DNA from: Neoechinorhynchus agilis
Taxonomy: Eukaryota > Acanthocephala
NCBI GenBank assembly: GCA_051530055.1
Contig: CM121341.1
Location: forward strand, 14,694,001-14,758,000
Direction of reading: 5' to 3'
Length of the DNA stretch: 64,000 nt
Position 1 is the stretch's first letter, and every line of letters starts with the position of its first letter. Position numbers and translations under genes: made by a program. The notes under the pieces were generated by a model. That model saw nothing but the letters and a program-made list of their open reading frames with translations. It had not been told where the DNA came from and made no database searches. Positions 11,160-23,268 of the stretch are shown here, piece by piece.

Positions 11160-13640
11160 GAGAATTTGAATGAAAACATTAGCTTGGGAAATCAGTCGAC
11201 AATCTACCTACCGATCTCCGAGTACCTGTTAATAAGGTAAAAGCGTGACACTTTCTGGGAAAGTTTAAGTTGCAATTTAATCCGTATTTTAAAATACTTA
11301 TGATTTTCGTGATTTTAATTTCTGAATACCTAGAAACTTCCATGGTTACCTATTCAGAGGACACATAAATTCATCAATAAATGGTATACCATGTCTTTCT
11401 CTCGTTTGGAGCATAAGTGGAGAGATCAGTATTCTTCATAAGAACTGCGATACATTCCTCAACTCCTTTTTGTGATCCAATCTTTGAAGACATTGACGAG
11501 CAGGGCCCTATAGAGTGACAGAGTTGTTCCTTAGGGCACGAAAATTCTTCTTTTGTGATCTTTTGGCACGTTTTGTGGCAGGAGTTCTAAGCGTTACGAG
11601 TCTGAATGGATTCTGAAGACTTGCTGTTGTAAGTGCGCTCGACAGTTCTGTGGACGAGCTTAAAAAGATGTAATACATGCAACTTTTTTCGCTTGATTTG
11701 TTGAAAGCAAAAACATTAGGGCAGTTATATTGTGATTCAGAAAGCTTTTATATCACCTATTTATCTCTGTATTTTTCAGGTCAACTTCTACTGCAGAAGG
11801 ATTTATAATTTTGTGTTTTTGTTGCCTAAGGTTCCCTCCGATATTATTTCCGGAAAGCGCGAGCGATTAGCGAAAAAATAAGAACCAATTTTTACTGCTG
11901 AACGCTTGTAGTACCTTTTGCAGTACGAAATTTTTGTCTTAGTGCGTTTTTGGGCCTCTCTTTCCGTTAGCTAGCAAATTTTCACAAGGATGGAAAATTG
12001 ATTGAAATAATTTTTTTAATATGTTGCGTTTTTGGCGACAAAGATAACTTAGAATCTTCGTTTGCTAAAAAACCGAATTAATAAAATTTGAGCATTATAT
12101 TGAGTCCTGTCAAAAAAAATATTTTAAGAGTTGTCGAATCAAGTCCGGATGTTATAAGTATTTTTCGCCTTTTTGAGATGAAACGAAAAATAGAACGGAG
12201 CTAAAGAAAATGTAGTCTACTTCTAAAAGATTAATGGCGCTGTTGACCCTCTAAACCGATTAACAGAACTTTGAATCAAACCATAAATCAAAATGCTATA
12301 TACGTCGACCTCTAATGGTGTTTAACACTTGCTACTAAAACGACAAGCCATTACCGCGTTTCTCTACGTTGAAAAAAATGTATCTCTGGGCGCGATTTCA
12401 AGTCGAAATTCAATATGAAATTCTATTACGCTGGTAGTCTATGGCTAAGTCAATGCCGGCGAAGGATACTTTAAAGAATTTATGGCTTTCTATAGGACGC
12501 ATTGCGAGTGATTCATTTTTCTTTGTGCCAAGCCTTTGTCAACATTTGTGCGAAGCGTGACAACGTTCACAGTCACTTCGATGTTTGCCTTCTGATTGAA
12601 ATCATCCCAGTTGTTTTGCCTAGACCTTTTTTCTAAAGTCCAACCGTCACTTTGGCTGAAGATATGGTATGTCTTTATTGTCACGTAAGTTAGACAGGTC
12701 TAGATCATAACTGCTGGCATAAACCTGAGACTCAGACAACCACTACAATGATGTAATTAGATTGGCAGATCTTTGTGAATATGGGTACTCCTGGTGATTA
12801 CGGTCAAAGTTGTCTCGTTTCAAATGGGTGATTAATTAACGTCGAACGAGAATCTCCTTTTCATGTAGGTCCAATTTTGAAATGTAGCGGTCCAGTCTGC
12901 TCATGAGATAGTTCATTTTTAGGCAAAAAGAAATAACTAAGTAGGTGTCTTATTCAAACATCTCCTATGTAACCAGTTGTGACTTAGTGCCAGGCATTAT
13001 CTGATGTCGGTCTAGCGAATAATCGACTTTTGATTCCGCGCAATGGGCTCCACAAAATATTACCTTTTTCATTTAAATCTAAAAAATAGATGGTTCTTTC
13101 TATGAAATGTCAATTTTATTTTGAAAGCACTAATCCCAATTACAACTAAGCACTTCATATCGAGTTCTTCGTAATATTCTTACACCAAGGCTAAATTTTT
13201 AGGGATTACGCCCAGCATTAGAAAATACGAAATTTATCTCCTCAAAAGTATTTTGTATAAGAGAAATATCACCTATTGCTTGTAACGAAATTTATTCCTT
13301 ACGTCGATTCAAATGAATTTATTAGAAAGCTCCGTAGATTAAATTTTCAATTTGAATTTTTGCGTCAAATTAAGACTTGGGAAATCCACAGCAATCGTTT
13401 TGGCAAAATTATTTTATTGATTTTCCTTTTTTGGACTTTTTTCGCTTTTCGCTTGTCGATAAATCGATTGAGACACCATTTGACATGAGATAACAAAAGG
13501 AAACAATTATTTGATTGAAATCTAAACACCATTACGTTTGTTTATTGATAATGCTCAATATTTCGCTTCGACAAGATATTTTTCCGATCAATAGTTTATT
13601 TTAAACCTATTAAAGGAAAAATCGAAAGACTAGTTTACTC
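11160..13640. other. Gene-poor AT-rich stretch
   Basis: About 2.5 kb without a recognisable coding exon. Frames of 60-70 codons near 12.49-12.68 and 13.28-13.49 kb have no features and are not called. Confidence 0.35.
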
Positions 13641-13685
13641 ATTTTTAAATCCACAGACAAGCTTCCGATTTATTGCCTGGATGAC

Positions 13686-14567
13686 TTAAGCGATTTTGGC
13701 TCTAGCAGCGGCTCTTTTCCCGACTACAGCCTGGAATCCGGTTTTTATGCTGGCGACTGAACACCTCGCTCCACACATGTCACATTGTAAGAAAAACAAT
13801 CGATCTTCTTTTTGTAATTGTGTTTGTGGCGACTTGCAAGTATGACAAGTAACGTATTCTCCTAATAATTTATGATGAACGAATTTCACAGAACCGATTT
13901 TTCACTTATATAGTTGATAAGGACGTTCTCGATATGTTTAGATTGGAATTTTCCTTTGATGATGAGTGCTTTATTGGCGTCCAAAGATCCACTTCAAAAA
14001 CAAAATGATTTTTCGTAAAAGTGGTGGTAGTCAGTGCTGGACGAACCTCGTTCCCAGTTCCGCCAGAATGTATTGCTGTAGATGCCGTTCGGGTCTATGA
14101 AGCCTAAAGTTTCGTAGAAACTAGTAGCAATGCTGCATTCGCTTGTGTATGGGGAAGAGAAAGCGTCATGGCACCACCCGCCATCACCACCACCACCACC
14201 ACCGCCGCCTATACGCACAGTTTGCATATTTCGGCGAAATTGGTAAAAGAAGTCTTTTTGGTTCCGACTCGAGCGACTTGCGGTGGACGAATCACAAGCC
14301 TCTGTTGCTTTCCTTCTCCCAGATTCGGGTTACATTCTCTCATTATTGTATAGACTCGGTCAAGGAGTTCATCATAACTGTATTCCTGACCAGCCAAATC
14401 TTGCCGAGCATCTTCACCAACTAAAAGCACCTCTTCGTTTGTCTATGTGAAAGAAATTTAGTACGAAAGAGAGGAAGATTTGCACATACCTTAAGCTTCG
14501 GATTTTTCTTCTTTTTCCCCGCAAACATTTTCTTAAACTGGTCCTGTTGCTCCGTCGTCGATGACAT
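13686..14567 (-). CDS. EIF2S2: Translation initiation factor eIF2 subunit beta, short form (5 exons)
   Basis: Part of the eIF2 ternary complex that brings initiator Met-tRNA to the 40S subunit; it contacts eIF5 and eIF2B through its lysine blocks. Exons are about 14567-14490, 14442-14219, 14103-14047, 13991-13906 and 13861-13686, 206 aa in total. All four introns are GT-AG (47, 115, 55 and 44 bp). Visible family sequence: [20 protein letters not shown], the helix-turn-helix part [38 protein letters not shown], and the C2C2 zinc ribbon [10 protein letters not shown]...[22 protein letters not shown]. Animal eIF2-beta is normally about 310-330 aa with three lysine blocks. This gene has one lysine block ([13 protein letters not shown]) in a 26-residue first exon. 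It diverges from MED13, with start codons about 185 bp apart. Confidence 0.92.
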
Positions 14568-14751
14568 CTATGGACTTTTCTGATGCTGTTTTAGAGACGC
14601 ACACACCAGCGCTGCTCCATCACCACCACAACGAACACAAAAGCGCAACAAGTGTGCGTGAGAGCGGCGGCGTCGTGTGCGCTTGTGTACGACGACGGCC
14701 TTAAAGCAAGAACGAATAGACGCAAAAAAACCCAGGGAAACTCAATCAATA
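14568..14751. promoter_or_regulatory. Shared divergent promoter of eIF2-beta and MED13
   Basis: Only about 184 bases separate the start codons of two housekeeping genes on opposite strands. The stretch is GC-richer than the surroundings, with CACACACCAGCGC and GCGGCGGCGTCGTGTGCG, typical of a TATA-less bidirectional promoter. This is inferred from position and composition; no factor site is identified. Confidence 0.5.
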
Positions 14752-17700
14752 ATGGACGACAACAAACGGAAACATAGTCGTCTAAGTCTCGAACAATGTT
14801 TCACAAATGTGTTTGGAGTGAGTTCAATCGAAAACATCAATTGGAGGTGTTTTGTAGCTGAAGATCAATCGTCTTCATACGATGCCACCGGGAACAACAC
14901 TCAACAAAACGACCTCATTCTAGACGCTTTCGCGTCTTGTCTTGAAAATAATGTATTGTCCGCATGGAAACGATCGTCCACTACAAGTAAAGAACTGTGG
15001 GTCTTTTGGTTTGATAATGATGAACAACACATACAAGTACGAATCGATCCGAGCTTTAAAGTCAAATATGAAGGCAAATGGGCTGCGTCCAAAACTCTGC
15101 ACAAAAGAGATATGGTAAACGCAACTACTACCACTAAACAGTCATTCCCAACGGGAACTTTTTCAATAAGTTGGGAATCGCTGTATTAATCCGTTTAAAA
15201 CCCCACCAGAAAATGATTTCTCTTACGCCTGCCGAATTCAGCTCTTTAAGGCTTTTCATAATGCATTCGAACGTTCACTGTTATTGAGTGGATTTGTTCG
15301 AATCGGACGATGGTTTGTTCAACCTGAGACCAAGTCTAACTTCAACAAACAAGCCTTTTCTTTCAACTTTTTCATCCATGGAGAATGCTGGCTTTGTTGC
15401 ACCCTAGATGTTCGCAGTCGGATCCCAGTGCGCCGAGTTTCCTCCTATGGCGAAGTAATGCGACTAGCTCAGTCTGAAAACAGTGTTATTCTGTCACCTT
15501 ATGGACTTGAAGCTGTAATCTCAAAAACACAACCAATTATGGTAGATAAAACATTTGAAGCTATCCGAGGTCGCACAATCCTCACAGAGTTCGCCCGTTT
15601 CTATCCCCTCGATAAAATCCATCTTGATGAACTTGTACAAGTTGAGATTCCGGCAGATACCAGGAGGTGCACAATGCTTTATCCACGACAATATATCCTG
15701 TACGTACAAGATTCTAAACCAAAGATTTTCGCAAACTACTTTAAACTTCCCGATGATTTTTGTGAAATGCAGATGAACCGATTGTACACAAAAAGGACTT
15801 TGTCTCGTGGGGCAGCATCAGCTTCATGCGATCTCGTAAATCCACCACTAAGTGAATCATGCGGCACGATCACTCCTGCCACCACGATTGAACAGACTGG
15901 TTCAATTATGAGACAAGAAATTGATGATAGGAAAAGGCGAGCTGAAGTCAGTCCTGAGATCTCGAATGAAGCAATGGAATGTGACATTTCTGATGAATGT
16001 GTTTCAGTTGATGGAAAACGGCGGAGAGTAGAAGAAATTGTAAATGTACTTCATAATGAACCAACGATTAATCCGTATAATTTCGAAATTGATCCGTTCG
16101 CAAAGCCAGGGGTACCTCCAGAACAAACAACTTCAACGCTCTCACAACCGCCAACCTTAATGACAGTGCATTTTCAACCTCCTCCTTCGGTAAAACCACC
16201 AACAAACATATACAGTCGAATGATTGCATCGCTGGAAGCGGTTATATTAACACCGCCGGATAGTACTAAACAACCTTTTCACCATCACCTCCAACGTGCC
16301 AGCGTAATGAACACTCTCTCACCCCAAGTACTTGCGGCCCGCGCTTTATCGCCAGAAACTAAAAAGACAACAGTGGTTCCGAACGCAGTGGATAAATCGA
16401 TTAAATCAACAAAAGTGATTGATTCGCCGCCGTTGTGCTCGACGTTGATTTCGTACAATCCGGAGAAAGGACGAATAATAGTAGCAAGTCTTAAGAAACC
16501 AAGTCGTCGAATAAAAACACAACGGAGACTAGTGGAATCCGTGGACCCACAGCCAAAACCTTTTGAACCAAATGCAGAGAAAAGCACTACTGTCGGTTTG
16601 AATAGTGTTGCGCTCAACATTCGATTGAGCGATTCAATCGTTAATCTTTGGAGAGATGTCAACTACGACACGTGTACCTCTTGCGCTTGCGGACGAAAGG
16701 AATCCACCGAATCTCAAGAAAGCCAGCTTTATTTGGGTCACCAAAGCAACACGAAATGGGCTTGTTCATGTGGATTCAGCGCAGTAGTACATCAGATTCG
16801 CATAAATGAATACTCAAACGGTCTATTTGAACGCGATCTCTCCGGACCGATTCCAAAAGTGGACATGGAACGACTTGAAGTCATCCGTCAACAGCATTCC
16901 ACACCTTTTGTCCTACATGAGTATGAAAAGAGTTCAGTTCAATTCTACAGTCCTACAAATAAAGTGATCGACAAAGCATGCGTACAAACGGTCCTATCTC
17001 CAATCTACAGGGATTCTGATTGCTCCCAGAGTCCATTCCACTGGTGGACTAATACGAGGAAAACTGGTCCGTACACTCACGCTGAGGGAAATAAAGAAAA
17101 ACGAATTGTTCAAATGGCATTTCACGTTGTTCGACTGCTTAAAGAATGCCTGGCGATAAAGCGGAATGTAAAGATGGTAGACAACTGCTTCGTTGGGCCA
17201 TTAACATGGACCCAATTTCATCACCTCATGAATACGAAACAACAAGACCGTCTCCAAAAAACCCAGACAGACGCAAACGATAAACTTACGCAACAAAGCC
17301 CAACCCATCTACCAATTCCTCATCTACAATTCGGAGACTCAATCTGTGCTCCCGCGAAACAGCCAGGGTTTCGGAGCTATTTAAGCGCCTCACCGTTCAT
17401 CCTTAAAGTTTGGGAAACCCTCGATCTCGAGCCTTACGGAGGAAGGCGCAACGTCGGTTACGTTGTAAGCAGCAAGCATTCTCGTAAACACGTCTACCAC
17501 ACTAGGGAATTCGGCTGTGAAGGAAAGAGACGGGGAAGCATGGGCCCTTTTGTGGTTGTTATTCTTGTCGTTTGAGAAAGAAATAAAAGACACGCAACTT
17601 CCTTAGGAATTGAGACAATTCGTCATGCGCCCTTAGGCGAACCTGGATGCCGTGTCGGTTTCTATAAAGTTCCCCATTTTGAATTCGGTGAACGGTAATT

Positions 17701-19826
17701 TTTGATCCAAGAATTCGTTCATGTTTTCTAATTTGTTTTTATTCTAATCGAAAGGAATGCAAATTTTGACCTAAACACGAGGGTCGTTCGTGAATTTTAC
17801 CCATATTTAATTTTTATTATTTGTTTTTTCGTGATCGAGACTGTCTGCAATAATTTCTCTTTCGAGCCACACTGATGAACTTGTGATGTTCATAACAAAT
17901 GTAAGCATCAAATACGAGCGAATGAACCTCGGTCTCCACCGAAAAGCAGTCCGAATATTTGACGGAATATGTGTTACCCAGCATCAGCTCGCAAGTCTCC
18001 ATCACAACCTCCGCTCTAACGCTCACCCGTTCGATTCCAATCTTTTTCACTTAAAAGACAAACCTGGCGATGGTCACAGTGAGCTCATTTGGTTGGTATT
18101 GTACATTGTGGTTAACAAAAGCGAGTCTAGCCAAAATGGTTTGTGGAAAGCGGTGATACAGTTCCAACTCATTCCTGGTGTCGTGGTGCATCTTCTCTAC
18201 GCAGATAAAATCTGCTCAATAACAGAGAAAGACGATTATATTCTCAGGTCTAACGCATTGAGCGTTTACTCCCGTCTTGGCCAGGACTCATTTCCCATCA
18301 CTAGTAGTGATTCGACTCAAAAACGAAAAAACACAAAGCGTCTGATAAACCTCATCGAAGATCCTAAGGACACCGCTGGGCGACCGCCGCTTAAGCGATT
18401 CCGAACATTTCAATATAATCCGCCGTTTATATTATCAGAATTAAGTTTAGATCCGACGTTACCACAGACACCCCTATTTCATCCATCTTCGGATCTTAGT
18501 CCACTGCAAAATACATTGTTACGATGCAATCAATCTGAAGCATCTATCGATCGTCCTTGTCTTTTCTTTGCTTATTGTCTATCGTCAGATAAATCATGCG
18601 TTTTAGTAACTTGCTCAGATGAACGAGGCGAGCTTTTGGAGACTCGGGTGATCAACGCGACCTTCCGGCATGCTGTTCATAATGCGAAATGCGCAATCAA
18701 CGTGGATCGAATGTGGATGCACATTAGACGTGTTGCCATTAGTCGAATATGGCAGTTCATTGTTCAAACCGTAGTGAAAGTATGCAGACCAGTACGGCTG
18801 ATCATAACGAAAGCGGGAATTCTGGGATTTGGTGAACTTAAGTCATGGGCTTGTCTATTGTCTCGTCGGTCACTGCATCATTGGGCCCCTATATTAAGAG
18901 GAAAATGCCCCAAATGCAACCCAAAGGATACGGGAAAATTGCTACAAAACCACGCTCCATCGATTGTATCTGCTTGCTTGATAAGTCTCGAACCAGAGAG
19001 TTCAATTCGCCTCTATTCACAATCTATTGATCATTCTGCATCGGTTATTGATGTGAGCTGTACTCATATCCTTACGTATCCCACGTCAGCTCTTTTATCC
19101 CGGCAGCTAAACTTATCCCGCGACGACACTCAAACCAATTTCGACATTATCTTTGATTTTGACATAATTGACACAGATTTTAAGCCTGTCGTTGGTTTGT
19201 CTAATAGTCCTGCGAACCCATACGGATCTAAGGAGGCAGAGGATGAGGTTGACGAGAATGCAGATATCTGTAAGCTTGCTTTTGATTATCTTCAACAACA
19301 CGAAACCGAAGTCCGAGTGGACGAACAACCTCTTTCTGTTGGACTATACGTCTCAACGGCACCCGCTGTTGGTGTCCCTGAATGGATGCTTGCTCGAAAT
19401 CGATTCGATGATTTGGAAAAGTGCACTACTTTCAAAGTAACCCTCCATGTCAACGTACCCAATGAAGCTGAACCAGATCAGCTGTTTAGTACGCAAAGAA
19501 CGAGTTCAAATAGCGCTCAGTCCAAACGAGCAGGTTTGGCTGAACAATGTGCTCAATGTGCAATGTCCGCACTTTTGAATTGCTCTTGCCCAGAGTCGAA
19601 AGCCAAGGTTGCCGAATCAATTCGGAATTCGTCAAGTGAAACACAACCGCCGCCACATCCCCTCGATTCGACGACGACCCATGCTTCACTCAAGTTCATT
19701 CTGGAGTGTTTCCATAGATTGTCGTGGCTTACGCTGAATGAAACTCTATCCGATAGGAAATCGTGTCTGCCACTTCCAATCGATGTTCTCTTCAAAATAT
19801 ATCATGCAATTCACCAAAACTCGTGA
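14752..19826 (+). CDS. MED13: Mediator kinase-module subunit MED13 (multi-exon)
   Basis: Links the CDK8 kinase module to core Mediator in RNA polymerase II regulation. The start is the ATG reading MDDNKRKHSRLSLEQCFTNV; an upstream in-frame GTG is not needed. N-terminal MID-like landmarks: KELWVFWFDNDE, ACRIQLFKAFHN, GFVRIGRWFVQP. Central: LSDSIVNLWRDVNYDTC, CSCGFSAVVHQI, GPLTWTQFHHLM, LEPYGGRRNVGYVV. C-terminal: FFAYCLSSDKSCVLVTCSDE, GELKSWACLLSRRSLHHW, IVSACLISLEPESS, VSCTHILTYPTSALL, LSVGLYVSTAPAVGVPEWML and a final LSWLTLN...RKSCLPLPIDVL. These follow the vertebrate order. Exon 1 ends at 15137 and exon 2 starts at 15190 after a hairpin insertion (listed separately). The linker between the two large exons (17.5-17.85 kb) is not resolved; the last exon probably begins near 17.84 kb after a pyrimidine-rich acceptor. 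The central part is shorter and less conserved than in vertebrates. Confidence 0.92.
15135..15189 (+). other. Hairpin-ended non-GT-AG intron in MED13 (52 bp)
   Basis: TAA at 15135-15137 is repeated at 15187-15189. Just inside lie CAGTCATTCCCAAC (15139-15152) and GTTGGGAATCGCTG (15170-15183), which pair at 13 of 14 positions including one G-T. The upstream frame stops inside the insert. Removing 52 bp gives ...ATTTTNPFKTPPENDFSYAC, running straight into the conserved RIQLFKAFHNAFERSLL segment. No GT-AG pair in the right phase exists here. Confidence 0.75.
17491..17566 (+). other. Candidate hairpin intron in the MED13 linker
   Basis: CTACCACACTAGGG (17494-17507) and CCCTTTTGTGGTTG (17545-17558) pair at 11 of 14 positions, with TCT at 17493 and again at 17563. 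Excising 70 bp would give KHSRKHVLSFEKEIKD, which faintly resembles the family's SFFRDL segment. The frame closes again shortly after, so this case is weak. Confidence 0.3.
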
Positions 19827-19829
19827 AAC

Positions 19830-22440
19830 TCTCGGAAGTCTTTAAATTTATCCCTTGTGAAATTGAGACATAAAATAAGTATGAGTGTGACTATATATGT
19901 GTACAGTAAAACCTCCCATGGAGAATTGTGGTGCTTTGGCCAGAATGCTAACTGTACTTGAAAAACTTTTAAAATTGCATAACTAAACACTAAATTTCTT
20001 CAAGGTCAACATTATTCTTGAGAAATCCGGATAAACAGTTACTATGCGAGCATTTTGCTGGAAATCCCACATCATCTTTAAATAGCCAGTCATTATTTTT
20101 CCAAAATCGAACACAAATTCTCAATGCATTACTTTTAAATCTAATGATAATCTACAACGAATGTTGCGCATCGGATTTCCAAATGCATAAAAGAAGATAA
20201 AAAAACTGATTTGAGAATCGGTTTTTTTGTCATTTCAAAAATATGGTCAAGTAATCTGAAAAAACTTTGTGTCGTCTGAATTTATCTTTAATTTTTTCTT
20301 AAGGATACCTTTTGAAAATACTGAAATTCCATCTTTATGTTCTGAAAGTATAACAACTGAGCGAAGTTAAAAATTCGCTTTATAGTTCGCCTCGATTGAG
20401 TAAAATCGAAAATGGTATCTGTACCAATCACTGCCATTTGAACAATAATCGCGATATTCTTGATTTTTAGAAGTCAAGATCATGTTACAAAAATGTGCAA
20501 TTTTCATTATTTAAAGAAACTCTCAAGTCTGTTCCCTGAAACAATAGAGTTACAAGGAGAATTGCTGATTGAAACACAAATCGTGTGATTTTTGGATCGA
20601 TCTTTATTACCAATGCGAATGCAGAAAAGTAGGAATTAGAATGGGAGGGTAGGGACCAAGAAATTCGATTTAAGTGGATTGAGTACTGGAAATACGACGT
20701 TCTCTGTTATTGAGCCATAGACGTATTTGATAAATTTTGTTGACCCCGCTTAATCGTTCATTTGTGATACCGTTCATACATTTAAGATTGTTTAACTCAA
20801 ACTGTTAGCATTGATTGTGGCTGCTCCTTGCCGTATACCATATAAATTGCATAAATGTTTTTTTATGCATTGCAACTTGATTCTAAGGCATGAATCTTTT
20901 CCAGAGCAAAAGAGCTACTCCCTTCCTTTCATTATCTACGGGCCATAACCACTCGACAACCGTGAAATGTCATCTTCGCCGTCCTGGTACTTTAGTAAAG
21001 AAATCATCTCCACTCTTTATTCGTTCTTTGGGTTAGACTCTCGAACATAAAATTTAATTGCTTTTGTTTTGACGGCTCGTGCAATCAATGTGCTCACATA
21101 CGGGGATGTATAACATATGAAGAGATAAACACAAACACCTCCTTGATGAAATCCCGTCATCGTTAGCTGTGCACTTACCCTAGATTTTAACCCAATACTC
21201 AAAGCAACCCGCTCGATGGGTTCTAATTTGAAATACATCGAGATCGGGAAAGGCGATAATTGAGCCGTTTATTCGACTGAGCAGGGAAAATGCATCTCGC
21301 CCCATGGAACTCAATGGAGCGTACTTAATGGCGGTATCGTTTTTCAGTTAGGCGAGAAAAAGAGATTGCATCCGTAGGAAATAATGATGCTTGTCTTAAA
21401 TTTAGCCTAAAGGGCAAATCCGCAACACTTCAAACTCGATAACTTGACCGGACTAATCCGCAAATCCCCGCTTAATGAATTTCTGTGAAATTTGCTTACC
21501 AATATAAAAAATTGTCCATTTTCTACCATATTTCTCTTTTAATTTCTATAAAAAGGCCCAATATCTTCTGAATTTTTGAAAGACGTCGCTCCTCGAGTCA
21601 TATCTATACGAAAACTTCATTTGATCAATTTTATCTTCCCCTTTGTCCATTCTTAAATTTCTAAAGATCATCTTTGTACTGGTTTCAAATTGATACAAAA
21701 ATGTTTCTTGGAACCATTTTAGTCTTCATCTCGATGAAAAAAGTCGAATATAAATCTAAAATACACTAAGAAAACTGCAACAATTTGAATCATTTTGATT
21801 TATCTTTACTCTCTGATAGAAGCTGTCTTAAAACTGTTATTTAGGTCTTCACCCGGAAAAGACATTTCCATCATCAGTTATAACAGATCTCTGGGTTTTT
21901 TTAGAACTGATGATGAACCCGACGATATTCGAAACGTCTTTACTGCAAAAAATTCTTTACCGCGTGAAGACTTCTAAATAACACTTCTAATCATATACCC
22001 CGATATCTCCTCACATATCGGCAAAAGCTGTCTTAATTTTCCCTTTTTCCCTGCCCAATACATGTATCAGTTTTTGAACCTGGACGAAGCGAAAAGAGTG
22101 TTCTTTAGTTTGCCCCCCCTTAAAAACTTAAACACCGTATAATTTTGCAACTTGTTTTTTAAAGACCACTCTTCCAAGAACTGCCATGTTTCCTCATCAA
22201 AATACGTGTATTCTCACAAACATCGGCCTACACTCAAGGTACCATAAATACAAATCATGGTTAAAGCTCTTCCTTTCCAAAATCTCCATCGAACTTAGTT
22301 CCTTAGCGTCAATGCGGCGCCTTACTACTGCACCACCTCACGACAAAATGCGTTAATGATTCATATGCATCGAAGAAGACGGAGTTGTAGACAGCACACT
22401 CACTAGACTTTTAGAGAAATGAGGATTCGTTTTGTCAATT
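19830..22440. other. Intergenic stretch with one family C repeat
   Basis: Downstream of MED13. It holds a family C fold-back copy at about 21.83-21.98 kb (next entry). No exon or RNA gene recognised elsewhere. Confidence 0.35.
21832..21982. mobile_element. Fold-back element, family C
   Basis: The arms TTATTTAGGTCTTCACCCGG and CCGCGTGAAGACTTCTAAAT are inverted, enclosing AACTGATGATGAACCCGACG. Relatives occur near 32.19-32.27, 36.26-36.51 (two copies) and 37.36-37.43 kb. Non-coding, about 150 bp, MITE-like. Confidence 0.65.
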
Positions 22441-22449
22441 ATTCTAGAT

Positions 22450-22945
22450 ATGTTAATAACATTTATTCTTGCTTTATTGCAAATAAGTTTTGTTCATGGC
22501 ACTAGCAATCTTGGGACTAAAGCTCGCTTTGATCAGTGTGCGCTGGACTGTATAATGTGAGTGGTCAAAAACCTTCTTTCAAACTAATGAAACCCTTCAC
22601 AGGCTTCAAGGAAACACGAGTTTCCGAACAACATCGATTCGATTTATGACGCTCAATGATGAGTATAAGAGACAGTACATTGCGTGCCGTAATGCAACTA
22701 GTTATTTTGATTTTCGAATCGAAATGAATTATTTGAGAACTGTGCAGCCCAATAAGTCTTCGACCACGTCAGAATTTCCATCAAACTATCAACTAAGCCT
22801 GTCAATCCAAAACAATGCGAGGTGCAATGCACTCGTAACCAGGACTTCGATTAAAGGAGACCATGTTATCCCGATTAGAAACTTCATTCCGATTCGAATA
22901 CTGCCTAACGGATATTCAAACGTGCCAATAAGGTTTGTTTTGTGA
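22450..22945 (+). CDS. Secreted protein of unknown function (2 exons)
   Basis: Exon 1 (22450-22556) encodes a clear signal peptide, MLITFILALLQISFVHGTSN, then QCALDCIM. A canonical 46-bp GTGAGT...TTCACAG intron follows, and exon 2 (22603-22945) continues in frame to a stop. The total is about 149 aa, with four cysteines in the mature part and one NAT glycosylation sequon (CRNATSYF). No family is recognised; it is probably an extracellular protein. The start is the first ATG of the signal peptide. Confidence 0.7.
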
Positions 22946-23268
22946 AAGAAATTGCTTTGAAACGCTATTCAAAATATCTTTTCGATTTAATGGGACATAC
23001 TGATTCAATTATCTTGCGGTCATAAAAAATCTTACAAATATAGACTTTATCCACGACGAATGAAATTTACGAAATTTTATAATAGTAACTCTACAAATAA
23101 TACATTAATCTCATATATCATTGTCCTCGGGGTGAATTTGATTGTGCGTTGGCGAATCCTGCCCCCGGTGCTTTCGTTACTCATTTATATTCGAAATATT
23201 TCACAAGGTTTTCCTTGCCTCTTCAGTCGATATCTAAAATGGAGGATATGGACATCATGCACAGCCGG

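Noticed and set aside
13276-13488. 70-codon frame with a hydrophobic segment
   Set aside because: AT-rich chance frame with no homologous feature or neighbouring exon.
17883-18050. Start of a separate gene at the second large MED13 exon
   Set aside because: The frame is open upstream to a likely acceptor, and the protein continues MED13 in order (LVLYIV, CLFFAYCLS, LLSRRSLHHW).
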